Part shown: positions 34,220-43,080 of the stretch, one piece after another | How the letters are laid out: each line of letters begins with the position of its first letter | Position numbering within the stretch: the first letter of the stretch is position 1 | Assembly: GCF_000523235.1 (NCBI RefSeq) | Contig: NZ_CP006850.1 | Span: 1,426,001 to 1,490,000, forward strand | Source of the DNA: Nocardia nova SH22a | GTDB taxonomy: Bacteria > Actinomycetota > Actinomycetes > Mycobacteriales > Mycobacteriaceae | Length of the DNA stretch: 64,000 nt | Reading direction: 5' to 3' | Notes under the pieces: model-generated | What the model saw: only the letters and a program-made list of their open reading frames with translations | Databases searched by the model: none | Told to the model about the DNA's origin: nothing | Position numbers and translations under genes: made by a program

Positions 34220-35245
34220 GTGCCGAACTACGGAATGCCCGGTGTGGCGGTGGACAAGCGGCGCTCACTGCTGGTCGGCGGGGTCGCGCTCGGACTCGTC
34301 GCCGCCGTGGTGATCGCGACCATGGCCTATCGCGGACTGCGCTCCGACGACAGCCTGCGCATCGCGCTGCACACCGAACAGATCGGCGACGGTGTGCTCA
34401 CCGGCACGCCCGTGCGGGTCGACGGTGTGCAGGTCGGCAAGGTGGAAGAGATCACGCCCGCCGACGGCGGCACGCAGCGAATCACCTTGCGGCTGGACCG
34501 ATCCCAGCTGCACGGCATCGACGACAGTCTGCATGTGGACTACGCCCCGGCGAACCTCTTCGGGATCAGCGAGATCGAGTTGCGGCCCGGTTCCGGTGGC
34601 GCACCGCTGCGTGCGGACAGCACCATCGAACTCACCGGGCGGCACTCCGGCGCGGTCTACGACGCGACCATGGGCGGGCTGCTGCGCGGGCTGTCGCAGA
34701 CCGGCAATGCCCTGCTCACACCGCAGATGGCGACGGTGATCTCACAGGTGGCCGGTGATGTGCAGGGGTTCACACCGCTGGTGCAGGCTTTGATCTCGGT
34801 GGCGCAGACCATCACCGACAACCAGAAGATGCCCAGCTCCGAACTGGTGGGTCGGCTCGGTCCGGCCTTCGACGGCGGCGGCAAGTTCGCCGGAGCCACC
34901 ATCCAGGTCCTCGACCTGATCCGCAATATCCCACGGCTGCAGGACAATCGGGGCTCCTACGATGCCGGGACCGCCGCGCTCACCGATTCGGTACTGCCCG
35001 CACTGGCGAACCTCGGCACCGGCGCGGGCAGCGAATTGTCCGGCAGCACAGACGCTTTGGCGCCCGTTCTCGCCGTCCTGGCCCAGCTGGTGCCGCATCC
35101 GCAACAGTCCGGCGCCGATCTGACCGAGTTGCTGCGCCGGTTGCGCACCGGCCTGCACGACACCCCGGACGGCCCGGTGCTCGACGCCGACATCGACGTG
35201 CGCGGGGTGCCCGTGCTGGCACCACTGCTGGGAGGAATCCGATGA
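34220..35245 (+). CDS. mceA: MceA, first MCE protein of the operon
   Basis: A 341-residue cell-envelope protein anchored by one N-terminal helix (S-L-L-V-G-G-V-A-L-G-L-V-A-A-V-V-I-A), followed by the ~90-residue MCE domain (G-T-P-V-R-V-D-G-V-Q-V-G-K-V, Y-A-P-A-N-L-F-G-I-S-E-I-E-L) and a helical tail that forms part of the lipid tunnel with the other five Mce proteins. GTG 34220 follows GGGGTAGGA. Its stop overlaps the start of mceB by four bases. It is the first of six MCE proteins in the standard A-F order. Confidence 0.92.
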   Translation: MPNYGMPGVAVDKRRSLLVGGVALGLVAAVVIATMAYRGLRSDDSLRIALHTEQIGDGVLTGTPVRVDGVQVGKVEEITPADGGTQRITLRLDRSQLHGIDDSLHVDYAPANLFGISEIELRPGSGGAPLRADSTIELTGRHSGAVYDATMGGLLRGLSQTGNALLTPQMATVISQVAGDVQGFTPLVQALISVAQTITDNQKMPSSELVGRLGPAFDGGGKFAGATIQVLDLIRNIPRLQDNRGSYDAGTAALTDSVLPALANLGTGAGSELSGSTDALAPVLAVLAQLVPHPQQSGADLTELLRRLRTGLHDTPDGPVLDADIDVRGVPVLAPLLGGIR

Positions 35246-36240
35246 AGGTGGGCGCCGCCGCCTGGCGGCTGGGACTGTTCGCGGTGGTGATGATCGTCGT
35301 GCTGTCGGTGGTGTTCACCGCCATCAAGCGGCCGGTGTCCGGCGATACCGAGACCCATCAGGCGCTGTTCACCGATGCCAACGGACTCAAAGTCGGTGAC
35401 GATGTGCGCCAGTTCGGCGTCCAGGTCGGCAAGGTCGAGGGCATCTCCCTCAACGGCGCGCTGGCGCGAGTCCGGTTGTCGCTGAAGACGACCGCGCCGA
35501 TCTACGACAACTCGCACCTGGCGATCCGCTATCAGAACCTCACCGGCCAGCGCTACATCGATCTGCAGCAGGAACCGAAGCCCGGGACGCGGCTGCCGGG
35601 CGGGCACACCGTCGGCATCGACCACACCGTGCCCTCCTTCGATGTGACCAGTATGTTCAACGGCCTGAAACCCGTGCTGGCCACCGTGTCCCCGGAGGCG
35701 ATCAACCAGTTCAGCGCCAGTATGGTCGCGCTGATCGAGGGGGACGGCACCCAGGTCGAGCCCGCGATGGCCGCGATCGGGCGGCTGGCGTCCTATGTGG
35801 ACAACCGCCAGCAGGTGATCGGCACGCTGATCCACAACATGTCCGACCTGTCCGATCGGGTCGGCGGCCGGGTGCATTACCTGGTGCCGCTGCTGGCCCG
35901 GCTGAGCGACATCTTCCAGGAACTGCAGACCAATATCGGCGGCCTGGCCCAGTTCGCGATGGCGGCGCCGTCGGTCCTGGGTCCGCTGGACAGCCTGTTC
36001 GACGCGCTCGGCCTGCAATCGGGCACCGATGTCGACGCCCTCATCCACCGGCTGTTCCCCGATCCGCAGGAGGCCGTGGACGTCTTCGGCAAGCTGCCCG
36101 CCCTGCTGGGCGGACTGGACGCCGCGACACCGAAATCGGTCGCGGGCTGGAAACCGCAGTGCTCCAAGGGAACTGCCGAACTGCCGCAGGTGCTGCGGAT
36201 CATGGTCGCCGGACAGCAGGTGGCGGTATGCAACGGCTGA
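35242..36240 (+). CDS. mceB: MceB
   Basis: A 332-residue MCE protein with an N-terminal membrane anchor (L-G-L-F-A-V-V-M-I-V-V-L-S-V-V-F-T-A), MCE domain (G-L-K-V-G-D-D-V-R-Q-F-G-V-Q-V-G-K-V-E-G, Y-Q-N-L-T-G-Q-R-Y-I-D-L) and a long helical C-terminus. The W-K-P-Q-C-S-K-G-T motif near the end places two features typical of MceB. ATGA overlap with mceA and a 13-base overlap with mceC show tight translational coupling. Confidence 0.92.
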   Translation: MKVGAAAWRLGLFAVVMIVVLSVVFTAIKRPVSGDTETHQALFTDANGLKVGDDVRQFGVQVGKVEGISLNGALARVRLSLKTTAPIYDNSHLAIRYQNLTGQRYIDLQQEPKPGTRLPGGHTVGIDHTVPSFDVTSMFNGLKPVLATVSPEAINQFSASMVALIEGDGTQVEPAMAAIGRLASYVDNRQQVIGTLIHNMSDLSDRVGGRVHYLVPLLARLSDIFQELQTNIGGLAQFAMAAPSVLGPLDSLFDALGLQSGTDVDALIHRLFPDPQEAVDVFGKLPALLGGLDAATPKSVAGWKPQCSKGTAELPQVLRIMVAGQQVAVCNG

Positions 36241-37259
36241 ACCTGCTGCGCCGCCGTGAGGGCCGGGTCGCCGACGCGGCCGGTATCCGCCGCCGCGAGA
36301 TCCGGCTGGGCATCGTCGGGGTGGCACTGGTCGTGATCTGCGCGGCCGCCGCCGGGATCCTGTACGTGGTGCCGTTCGGGAAGAAGACCTATACCGCCGA
36401 ACTGTCGGAAGCGCAGTCGGTGAAGGTCGGCGACGACATCCGGGTGGCCGGAATCCCGGTCGGGAAGGTCGATGCGCTGGATCTGCGCCCGGATCGGGTG
36501 CGGATGCGATTCACCGTCGATTCCGACGTCTTCGTCGGTGACCAGTCCTCGCTGGACATCCGGATGCTGACCATCGTCGGCGGCAACTACGTGGCGTTGT
36601 TCCCGGCGGGGCGTAATCCGCTGGGCGACAAGGCGATCCCGGTCGACCGTGTGCACCTGCCCTACAGTCTGGTGCAGACCTTCCAGGACGCGGCGCAACC
36701 GCTGAGCCAGGTCGACGGCGACACCCTGCGCCGCAATCTCGCGGCACTGGACACCTCGATCGATGCCGCCCCCGACGCCCTGCGCACCACGCTGAACACC
36801 CTGGGCACCTACGTCGACGCCCTGAACCGCCAGCGCACCCAGGTGACAAACGCCATCGCCGTCGCCGACGAATACGTGACCATGTACGACGGCGCCAAAC
36901 ACGATCTGGGCCGGTTGATGGTCAATGTCAACCAGATGGAGACCCTGCTCGCCGACAAGCGCGCCGAACTGCGCGAGGGCGTACGGCTGCTGCGCGCGGT
37001 GATCGAGCGGGTCGCGGCGCTGGCGCCCACCTACGACACCGCCCTGAAACCGAAGCTCCAACAGCTCGCCGACGCCCTGCCGCAACTGGAGAAGCTGGGC
37101 GGGCAACTCGAACCGGTCCTCGGCTCGGTGCGGAGCCTGCAGTCGAAGTTCGCTCAGCTCAGCGGAACCGACGGCGCGGCGACGGTGGATCAGTCGGGAC
37201 AGACCGTCGCGGCGCCCGGTGCGCGACTGTGTATTCCGGTGCCGGGGAAGGACTGCTGA
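36228..37259 (+). CDS. mceC: MceC
   Basis: A 343-residue MCE protein. It starts M-Q-R-L-N-L-L-R-R-R-E-G, then a membrane helix (L-G-I-V-G-V-A-L-V-V-I-C-A-A-A-A-G-I-L), an MCE domain (S-V-K-V-G-D-D-I-R-V-A-G-I-P-V-G-K-V-D-A-L) and a long coiled helical region. It ends with P-G-A-R-L-C-I-P-V-P-G-K-D-C. ATG 36228 lies within the mceB end and matches the usual MceC N-terminus; an earlier start would add untypical sequence. The stop TGA overlaps the mceD ATG. Confidence 0.92.
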   Translation: MQRLNLLRRREGRVADAAGIRRREIRLGIVGVALVVICAAAAGILYVVPFGKKTYTAELSEAQSVKVGDDIRVAGIPVGKVDALDLRPDRVRMRFTVDSDVFVGDQSSLDIRMLTIVGGNYVALFPAGRNPLGDKAIPVDRVHLPYSLVQTFQDAAQPLSQVDGDTLRRNLAALDTSIDAAPDALRTTLNTLGTYVDALNRQRTQVTNAIAVADEYVTMYDGAKHDLGRLMVNVNQMETLLADKRAELREGVRLLRAVIERVAALAPTYDTALKPKLQQLADALPQLEKLGGQLEPVLGSVRSLQSKFAQLSGTDGAATVDQSGQTVAAPGARLCIPVPGKDC

Positions 37260-38344
37260 TGCTGCACAAGCTGCTCGGATCGCGGGCCTTCATGTCGATC
37301 GCCGGTGTGGTGGCCGTGGTCGTCGTCGCCGTGGTCGGCTATCTCGCCGCATTCCAGCCGATGAAGGCCACCACCGCCTACTGCGCGATCATGCCCGACA
37401 GTGTCGGGCTGTATCCCGGCAATCAGGTCACCATGCGCGGAATCACCGTCGGCAAAGTGACATCCATTGCGCCGCAGGGCAATGCGGTGAAGGTCGACTT
37501 CGCCGTCGACTCCGATCATCCTGTGCTCGCCGACGCGGGCGCGACGACGCTGTCGGACAGTATCGTCGCCGCGCGGGAGCTGGCCGTGGTCTCCGGCGGT
37601 AAGGACGCCGCGCATTGGGATCACACCCGTTGTCTCACCAAAACGTTGACGCCCAAGAGCCTCACGGAGACGTTGAACGCGCTCGCGCAGTTGTCGTCGC
37701 AGATCCAGGGGCCCGATGCCGCACATCCCGACGCGCTCTCGCGCGGGCTGACCTCGCTCGACAAGGCCACGAGCGGAACCGGTCCGCAGATCAACGAGCT
37801 GGTACAGAAGCTCAGCACCGCCATGGCCGCGCCGGATGCCGATATCGCCCATCTGGCAGGGATTTTCGATGCCTTCGCCTCGGTGTCCAAGGATGTGGAG
37901 GCGCACTGGGGTGAGCTGAAGACCATGCTGATCCGGCTGGGCCCGGTGTTGAGCCAGGCGAGCGAGGATCTGCTGGAACCCGGCGCGGCCCTGTTCGACG
38001 GTCTCGGTCGGGTGCTGCCCATGCTCAACGACATCACGACGCTGTTCGGCGATCCGATCATGCGCGCGCTCGACGACACCGTCCCGCTGGTGAAGTTCCT
38101 GCGGGCGAATGTGGGCTCGCTGGCCCAGATGGTCTCGCTCACACCGGTTCTCGCCCAGGCCGTGCACAGTGTGGGCGCCTCCGGTATCGGCTACGCGCCG
38201 CCGAAGGTGGCGATCCCGCAGGAGCACGCCGATCAGGTGTGTGCCGCGATCGACGCACTCGCCCCCGGCCGCTGCACCCCGGCCGACGGCCTCGTGCAGG
38301 TGGACATGGCGGCCCTGGTATTCGGATTGGCAGGTGCGCGATGA
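37259..38344 (+). CDS. mceD: MceD
   Basis: A 361-residue MCE protein with an N-terminal anchor (V-V-A-V-V-V-V-A-V-V-G-Y-L-A-A-F) and MCE domain (V-G-L-Y-P-G-N-Q-V-T-M-R-G-I-T-V-G-K-V). The rest is helical, with two late cysteines (Q-V-C-A-A-I and G-R-C-T-P) as in other MceD proteins. ATG 37259 overlaps the mceC stop by one base. It should form one of the six subunits of the periplasmic lipid tunnel. Confidence 0.92.
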   Translation: MLHKLLGSRAFMSIAGVVAVVVVAVVGYLAAFQPMKATTAYCAIMPDSVGLYPGNQVTMRGITVGKVTSIAPQGNAVKVDFAVDSDHPVLADAGATTLSDSIVAARELAVVSGGKDAAHWDHTRCLTKTLTPKSLTETLNALAQLSSQIQGPDAAHPDALSRGLTSLDKATSGTGPQINELVQKLSTAMAAPDADIAHLAGIFDAFASVSKDVEAHWGELKTMLIRLGPVLSQASEDLLEPGAALFDGLGRVLPMLNDITTLFGDPIMRALDDTVPLVKFLRANVGSLAQMVSLTPVLAQAVHSVGASGIGYAPPKVAIPQEHADQVCAAIDALAPGRCTPADGLVQVDMAALVFGLAGAR

Positions 38345-39393
38345 GAATTCGTCGGATGGTTGCGGCCCTCGCGGCGGGTGCGGTGGTGTTGTCGGCCGCC
38401 GGATGCGCCTTCGATCCGTCCTCGGTACCGGTGCCCGGCACCACGGTCTCGGGGCCGACGTACCACGTGCGCATCGAGTTCTCGAATGTGCTCAACCTGC
38501 CCGCCCGCGCCAAGATCATGGCCAACGGCGCCCAGGTCGGCACGGTGTCGGGTGTGCGGGTGGTGAATCCGGCCGGTGATCGCGGTGGCTACGTCGTCGT
38601 GGACGCCGAGATCTCGAGGTCGGTGGAACTGCCCGCCTCGACGATCGCCGAACTGCGGCAGAACACGGTGCTCGGTGACATCCACGTCGCGCTGACCACC
38701 CCGCCGGACGGCTTCGGCACACTGCTGCACGACGGCTCCAAGATCCCGGTCACGCAATCGAAACCGCCTGTGCAGCTGGAAGATACGATGGCACTGGTCG
38801 CCACCTTCACCCAGGGGGGCGCGGTCACCCAGCTGCAGGACGTGATCACGCAGATCAATCACACCCTGCCGCGCGATCCGGCGCAGACCGCGCGCATCTC
38901 GCGCACCATGGCGGCCGACGCCGCGGATCTGGCCGACCATCTCGATCAGGTCGACGCACTGCTCGATGGTTTGGGCACCAATGCGCAAGTGCTGCACGAC
39001 ATCCAGCCCGAGTTGGACGACATTCTCAGCCCCACCTCGGTGGATCAGGTGAACGGCATCACCGACTCGGTGATCGGCGTGACGAAGATCTTCGCCGGAC
39101 TCGGGCCCGTGGGCACGTCGCTGACCTGGCTGGGGCCGGTCCTGAACGGTGCCGGTGGTGCGGTGGAGGCATTCGCGCCACTGCTGCTCTCGTCCGGTCC
39201 GGTGGATCTGAGCCGTCCGTCGAATCTGTCGGCGCTCGTGGATCTGCTGCGGGACAAGGTGATTCCGTTCGTCGAGCACGGGGCGAAGGTGAACGTGGTC
39301 GGCGTGCACTCGGACGCCGCCCCCGACCTGCCACCCGATCAGCAGACCGATCGAATCCTGGCGACCCTGCGGATGATCGGAGTCGTGCGATGA
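38341..39393 (+). CDS. mceE: MceE lipoprotein (Lpr-type)
   Basis: A 350-residue MCE protein that is a lipoprotein: the signal peptide R-I-R-R-M-V-A-A-L-A-A-G-A-V-V-L-S-A-A-G ends at lipobox Cys22. This is the usual fifth member of actinobacterial mce operons, lipid-anchored on the outer face of the membrane. The MCE domain contains L-P-A-R-A-K-I-M-A-N-G-A-Q-V-G-T-V. ATG 38341 overlaps the mceD stop (ATGA), and its own stop overlaps mceF the same way. Confidence 0.93.
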   Translation: MRIRRMVAALAAGAVVLSAAGCAFDPSSVPVPGTTVSGPTYHVRIEFSNVLNLPARAKIMANGAQVGTVSGVRVVNPAGDRGGYVVVDAEISRSVELPASTIAELRQNTVLGDIHVALTTPPDGFGTLLHDGSKIPVTQSKPPVQLEDTMALVATFTQGGAVTQLQDVITQINHTLPRDPAQTARISRTMAADAADLADHLDQVDALLDGLGTNAQVLHDIQPELDDILSPTSVDQVNGITDSVIGVTKIFAGLGPVGTSLTWLGPVLNGAGGAVEAFAPLLLSSGPVDLSRPSNLSALVDLLRDKVIPFVEHGAKVNVVGVHSDAAPDLPPDQQTDRILATLRMIGVVR

Positions 39394-40346
39394 AATGGGG
39401 CACGCTGACCTCGCTCGGCGGCATCGTCGCGATCACGGTGGCGGGCGCGAGCTATCTGACCTTCGGTGTGGTGCGGGCCGACCCGTTCGCCGACTACACC
39501 CGGACCACCATGGTGCTCACCGATTCCGGTGGACTGGGCGTGGGCTCACCGGTGCTGCTCACCGGCCTCGAGGTCGGCCGGGTCAGCGCCGTCCGGCACA
39601 CCGCCGCCGGTGTCGAGGTCGGGATGCGACTGGCCGCCGACAAGCGGGTACCTGCCGACAGTTCGGTGACCATCGAACATCTGTCGGCCCTCGGTGAGCC
39701 CTACGTCGAATTCCGGCCGGTCACCGGCAACGGGCCGTACCTGCACGACGGGCAGCGCCTCGAGACATCGAAAGTGCGTATGCCGCTGTCGATTCCCGAT
39801 GTCGCGCGACTGGTGACCAAGACCATGGATCAGGTCGATCCGGATGTGGTGGGGTCGCTGGTCGCCACCGCCGGTACCGCACTGAACGGAACCGACGCCG
39901 CCATCCCGAATCTCACCCGATCCGGCGATCTGCTGGCCGCGGCGATCATGAGCCGCAGCCCGCATATCGCGGATCTGCTCAACAGCTTTCAGGCCACCGC
40001 CGCCGATATCGACTGGGCCGGGCCCGCGACCAGTGCCGCCGCACCGGAATTCGTGCGCTTCACCCACGCCCTCAACGACCTCGTCGCCGCGGTGGGCCGG
40101 ATGGTCGACGCCCGCCCGGCCGAAAGCTACACCAGCGGAAACGGTGTGGCGCCTTTCCTGGCGAAGCTCACCGATCGGCTGGCGGAGCTGGGCCCCCAGC
40201 TGAAGTCGCTCGCCCCGGCGCTGGCTCCGCTGGCCGGCGCGGCCACCACCGCCGCGCCGCAGATCGATATCTCCAGTCTGATCGCACAGGCCCTCGACGA
40301 CGTGGGCGCCGACGGAACCGTGCGGGTGCGGATCAATGTCAAGTAA
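39390..40346 (+). CDS. mceF: MceF
   Basis: Sixth MCE protein, 318 residues. It has an N-terminal membrane helix (T-S-L-G-G-I-V-A-I-T-V-A-G-A-S-Y-L) and MCE domain (G-L-G-V-G-S-P-V-L-L-T-G-L-E-V-G-R-V). The C-terminal tail is shorter than that of mycobacterial MceF proteins, which often exceed 400 residues. The ATGA overlap with mceE keeps the whole mceA-F series coupled. The mce-associated gene follows after 22 bases with a strong ribosome site. Confidence 0.92.
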   Translation: MKWGTLTSLGGIVAITVAGASYLTFGVVRADPFADYTRTTMVLTDSGGLGVGSPVLLTGLEVGRVSAVRHTAAGVEVGMRLAADKRVPADSSVTIEHLSALGEPYVEFRPVTGNGPYLHDGQRLETSKVRMPLSIPDVARLVTKTMDQVDPDVVGSLVATAGTALNGTDAAIPNLTRSGDLLAAAIMSRSPHIADLLNSFQATAADIDWAGPATSAAAPEFVRFTHALNDLVAAVGRMVDARPAESYTSGNGVAPFLAKLTDRLAELGPQLKSLAPALAPLAGAATTAAPQIDISSLIAQALDDVGADGTVRVRINVK

Positions 40347-40368
40347 TTCACCGAACAAGGAGGACGCC

Positions 40369-40983
40369 ATGTCGAACGACACCGGCACCGAACCGAAGCG
40401 GGCAGTCGACGCGGAGGCCGAGTCCTCCACGCCCGATACCTCGAAGACCACGAAAGCCCCACGCACACTGTCGATTCGGCTGTCGACCGTACTCGGCGCG
40501 ATCGCCGGGGTGGCGTTGATCGCGCTCGCCGCGGTCTTCGCCTCGCTGTGGTTGTCCGCGCGCGGCGACCTGAGCGACCGCGACGATCGCGCGGCGGCCC
40601 AGCAGCACGCCGAGCAGGTCGCCACCGACTACGCGGTCGGCGCCTCGAACATCAACTACCAGGACGTCAACGCCTGGGTGGGCAAGTTGAAGGCGAACAC
40701 CTCGCCGCAGCTGGCCGGCAAGTTCGACGCGACCGCGCCGAAGTTGCAGGAAATCCTGGTCCCGCTGAAATGGACCTCCTCGGCGAACCCCATCACGGCC
40801 AAGCTCATGAGCACCGACAACGGTGTCTACAAGGTCGACGTGTTCCTGAACGTCAACTCCACCAGCGCCCAGAATCCGCAGGGCGCCCAGACCACCGTCA
40901 CCTACACCGTCGACGTCGATCCCGGCAGCGGCTGGAAGGTGACCGATGTGGGCGGGATGGCCGGAGCCCTGCCGAAGCAGTAG
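40369..40983 (+). CDS. Mce-associated membrane protein (Mas/Mam type)
   Basis: A 204-residue protein with a ~45-residue polar, Thr/Glu-rich cytoplasmic N-terminus, one membrane helix (V-L-G-A-I-A-G-V-A-L-I-A-L-A-A-V-F-A-S-L-W-L), and an external NTF2/VirB8-like domain (Q-H-A-E-Q-V-A-T-D-Y-A-V-G, then V-T-Y-T-V-D-V-D-P-G-S-G-W-K-V-T-D-V-G). Such proteins close most mce operons and stabilise the transporter. Only one is present; many operons have two. ATG 40369 is preceded by a perfect AAGGAGG. Confidence 0.9.
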   Translation: MSNDTGTEPKRAVDAEAESSTPDTSKTTKAPRTLSIRLSTVLGAIAGVALIALAAVFASLWLSARGDLSDRDDRAAAQQHAEQVATDYAVGASNINYQDVNAWVGKLKANTSPQLAGKFDATAPKLQEILVPLKWTSSANPITAKLMSTDNGVYKVDVFLNVNSTSAQNPQGAQTTVTYTVDVDPGSGWKVTDVGGMAGALPKQ

Positions 40984-40994
40984 TGCCGCGGCGT

Positions 40995-41474
40995 TCAGTG
41001 CCCCGGCAGCACGCAGACCGTGTCCAGCCCCAGCACATGGTTGAGGCGGCCGAACGCCAGCCAGGACCCGATACACATACTCAGCTCGACGATTTCGGCC
41101 TGGGTGTAGTGCGCGGTCATCCGCGCCCAGAACTCGTCGTCCAGATTGTGATGGTCGACGGCGTAGCGCTCGGCGTACTCGGCCGCCAGCCGGGTGCGGT
41201 CGTCGAAGGCGGCGGTGGTGCGCCACTCGGTGACCGCCTGATCGAATCCGGCCTCGACCTTCCGCCCGTCGCGATCGGTGCGGTAGTCCTGGCAGAACAG
41301 GCAGCCGTTGATCTGGGCGATCCGCAGTCGCGCGGCCTCGAATTCGCGCAGTCCGAGCGTGGTGTCGGAGTACACCGCCAGCGAGAACTTCGAGGCGGCG
41401 ATCCCGATCCCGGGCACCATCTCACCCCACACGTAGGAGATCGGGTCCTTGCCCTCGGGGATGTCGATATTCAC
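40995..41474 (-). CDS. Carboxymuconolactone decarboxylase/AhpD-like protein
   Basis: A 159-residue all-helical protein of the CMD/AhpD family. The redox-type motif N-G-C-L-F-C-Q-D-Y-R with a Cys-x-x-Cys pair and the earlier E-F-E-A-A-R-L-R-I-A-Q-I helix are typical of AhpD-like alkylhydroperoxidases; a later helix contains H-Y-T-Q-A-E-I-V-E-L. GTG 41474 overlaps the stop of the preceding DapB-like gene (GTGA), so both are made from one mRNA. It may protect against peroxides formed by the partner pathway. The mce operon converges on it 11 bases away. Confidence 0.88.
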   Translation of the reverse strand: MNIDIPEGKDPISYVWGEMVPGIGIAASKFSLAVYSDTTLGLREFEAARLRIAQINGCLFCQDYRTDRDGRKVEAGFDQAVTEWRTTAAFDDRTRLAAEYAERYAVDHHNLDDEFWARMTAHYTQAEIVELSMCIGSWLAFGRLNHVLGLDTVCVLPGH

Positions 41475-42562
41475 GATGGATTCTCCTGTGTGTCGATTCC
41501 GGACAGCCCGGGTGCGGGGCGCAGCGGGACGTCGAGTGCGTCGTAGAGGCCGGGTTCGGCGGCCACCAGCCAGTCGATGGCATTGACCAGCCGGGCCACG
41601 GCGGTGGCATTGCCGCCCGCGGCGCGATTACCGCCCTCGGTCTCGGCGGTCACGGTCACCTCGAGACGCGGATCGCCCTCGATGATCACGCGGTGCGCGC
41701 CCGCGCCGTCCGGCGGCAGCGGCCAGTCCGGTGCGCAGTCCGCATGGATCCGGGTGATGTGCTCGATGATCAGGCGCGCCCGACCGGCCACGATGCCCTG
41801 CACCTCGAACCGCACCGCACCCTGTGTCCCCGCCTCGAATTCGCCCATCGACGCGGTGGTGACCGTGGCATCCAGCGCCCGCCGATCCAGGGTCTCGCGG
41901 ATCTCGTCCAGTTCGATCCCGAGTCCGCGGGCCAGCAGCCGGAGCTGCCCGCCCCACACCATCGTGGGGATGCCGGGCGCGGTCATCGGCGGGATGTAAT
42001 CCATCGGCTGCCCCATGCCGACCAGATACCGCACCGAGTCGGGCTGATCGTAGGTCGAGTAGTCGAAGATCTCCTGGGACCGGATCGTGTCCACCCGCCC
42101 GCCGAGCCCGCTGAGCAGCAGCGGCAGCACATCGTTACCCCAGCCCGGGTCGATACCGGACACGAACAGCGAACCGCCGCCCGCGTCGATCGCCGCCGTC
42201 ACCGGATCCCGGATCTCCGCCGGGGCGTTGCGCGGATCGTAGAGCGGATAGAGCGCCGGGGTGACGACCACGGCACCGGCCCGGATCGCCTCGGCGATAT
42301 CGCGCAGCGCGTCGTCGGGGCGGGTATCACCGGAGGCGGCGTAGACGATGGCCTGCGGTCGGGTGCCGAGCATCGCCTCGACATCGGCGGAGGCGGCCAC
42401 GCCCAGGTCGTATCCGAGTCCGGCCAGCTGCCCGGCATCGCGTCCGACCTTCTCCGGACCGTGGACCAGCACGCCCGTCAGTGTCAGTCCGGGATGCGCG
42501 TGTACCGCGCGGATCGCGGCCCGGCCGACATTGCCGGTGCCCCAGACGATCGTCGAGATCAT
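41471..42562 (-). CDS. DapB-like NAD(P)-dependent dehydrogenase
   Basis: A 363-residue protein with an N-terminal Rossmann fold (I-V-W-G-T-G-N-V-G-R-A-A-I-R-A-V) like that of dihydrodipicolinate reductases and 2,4-diaminopentanoate dehydrogenases. Related mycobacterial and nocardial genes are annotated as dihydrodipicolinate reductase but are too long for lysine synthesis and often stand in lipid or sterol regions. The true substrate is unknown. ATG 42562 is seven bases after TAGCCT (leaderless), and the KstR2-like site (42575-42588) covers the region just upstream of this -10 box. Confidence 0.82.
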   Translation of the reverse strand: MISTIVWGTGNVGRAAIRAVHAHPGLTLTGVLVHGPEKVGRDAGQLAGLGYDLGVAASADVEAMLGTRPQAIVYAASGDTRPDDALRDIAEAIRAGAVVVTPALYPLYDPRNAPAEIRDPVTAAIDAGGGSLFVSGIDPGWGNDVLPLLLSGLGGRVDTIRSQEIFDYSTYDQPDSVRYLVGMGQPMDYIPPMTAPGIPTMVWGGQLRLLARGLGIELDEIRETLDRRALDATVTTASMGEFEAGTQGAVRFEVQGIVAGRARLIIEHITRIHADCAPDWPLPPDGAGAHRVIIEGDPRLEVTVTAETEGGNRAAGGNATAVARLVNAIDWLVAAEPGLYDALDVPLRPAPGLSGIDTQENPS

Positions 42563-42574
42563 CTCTCAGAGGCT

Positions 42575-42588
42575 AGCAAGCGCTTGGT
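42575..42588. promoter_or_regulatory. KstR2-type operator at the DapB-like gene promoter
   Basis: AGCAAGCGCTTGGT fits the published KstR2 operator consensus AnCAAGnnCTTGnT at all ten fixed positions. It begins at the last base of the minus-strand -10 box (42570-42575), 13 bases before the start codon, so a bound repressor would block RNA polymerase. The core CAAGCGCTTG is also typical of other TetR proteins of fatty-acid metabolism, so KstR2 itself is only the best guess. Confidence 0.65.
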
Positions 42589-42698
42589 TCTGCGTGGGCG
42601 TTATAAGAGGTTTGCCCGTCGATGCCTTCGGCACGGAGCCGGGGGACACGAGAGCGGTGGAACGCACCGATGGTTCCGGATTCGGTACTCTGATCGTC

Positions 42699-42995
42699 AT
42701 GGTGACGCGGATCCGAGCGATAGGGCCGGTGCTGTTCGCACTGGTGCTGTCCCTGATCGCTGTCACGGTTGTGCCTGCGGGCGAACCCAATTCACTGCTC
42801 GCGGTGGGCGCCGCCGCCGTTCTCGCCCTGGCCGTGGTGGCCACGTATTCGGGCCGGATATGGTTGCTGCCCACCACGGTTCACAGCGGGCCACCCGTCT
42901 CCGCGCAGCAGCGTCGGCGGGGATCCTTTCTGCGACAGAGCAATCCGGATGCGGCGGGCCGGCCACGGCCCAGGGCTCCGGGGCTGCCGAGCTGA
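42699..42995 (+). CDS. Small two-helix membrane protein (DUF6412-like) before yidC
   Basis: A 98-residue protein with two hydrophobic helices (P-V-L-F-A-L-V-L-S-L-I-A-V-T-V-V and L-L-A-V-G-A-A-A-V-L-A-L-A-V-V) and a basic, Pro-rich cytoplasmic tail (Q-Q-R-R-R-G-S-F, R-P-R-P-R-A-P-G). It resembles the small proteins found just before a second YidC in Streptomyces and relatives (DUF6412). Function is unknown. ATG 42699 is seven bases after TACTCT (leaderless). The yidC gene follows after 85 bases, across a short 7-bp hairpin (42994-43013). Confidence 0.75.
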   Translation: MVTRIRAIGPVLFALVLSLIAVTVVPAGEPNSLLAVGAAAVLALAVVATYSGRIWLLPTTVHSGPPVSAQQRRRGSFLRQSNPDAAGRPRPRAPGLPS

Positions 42996-43080
42996 ACGCG
43001 CCTTTCCGCGTTCGGCCGTCCGGCTGCCCTGTTCATTCGCCCGTCCCTGTCACGGGTGCCTCGCAGTGAGGTGATCTCCC

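Noticed and set aside
42994..43013. 7-bp hairpin after the DUF6412-like gene as a terminator
   Set aside because: The stem overlaps the stop codon, is short and lacks a T-run; read-through into yidC is more likely.
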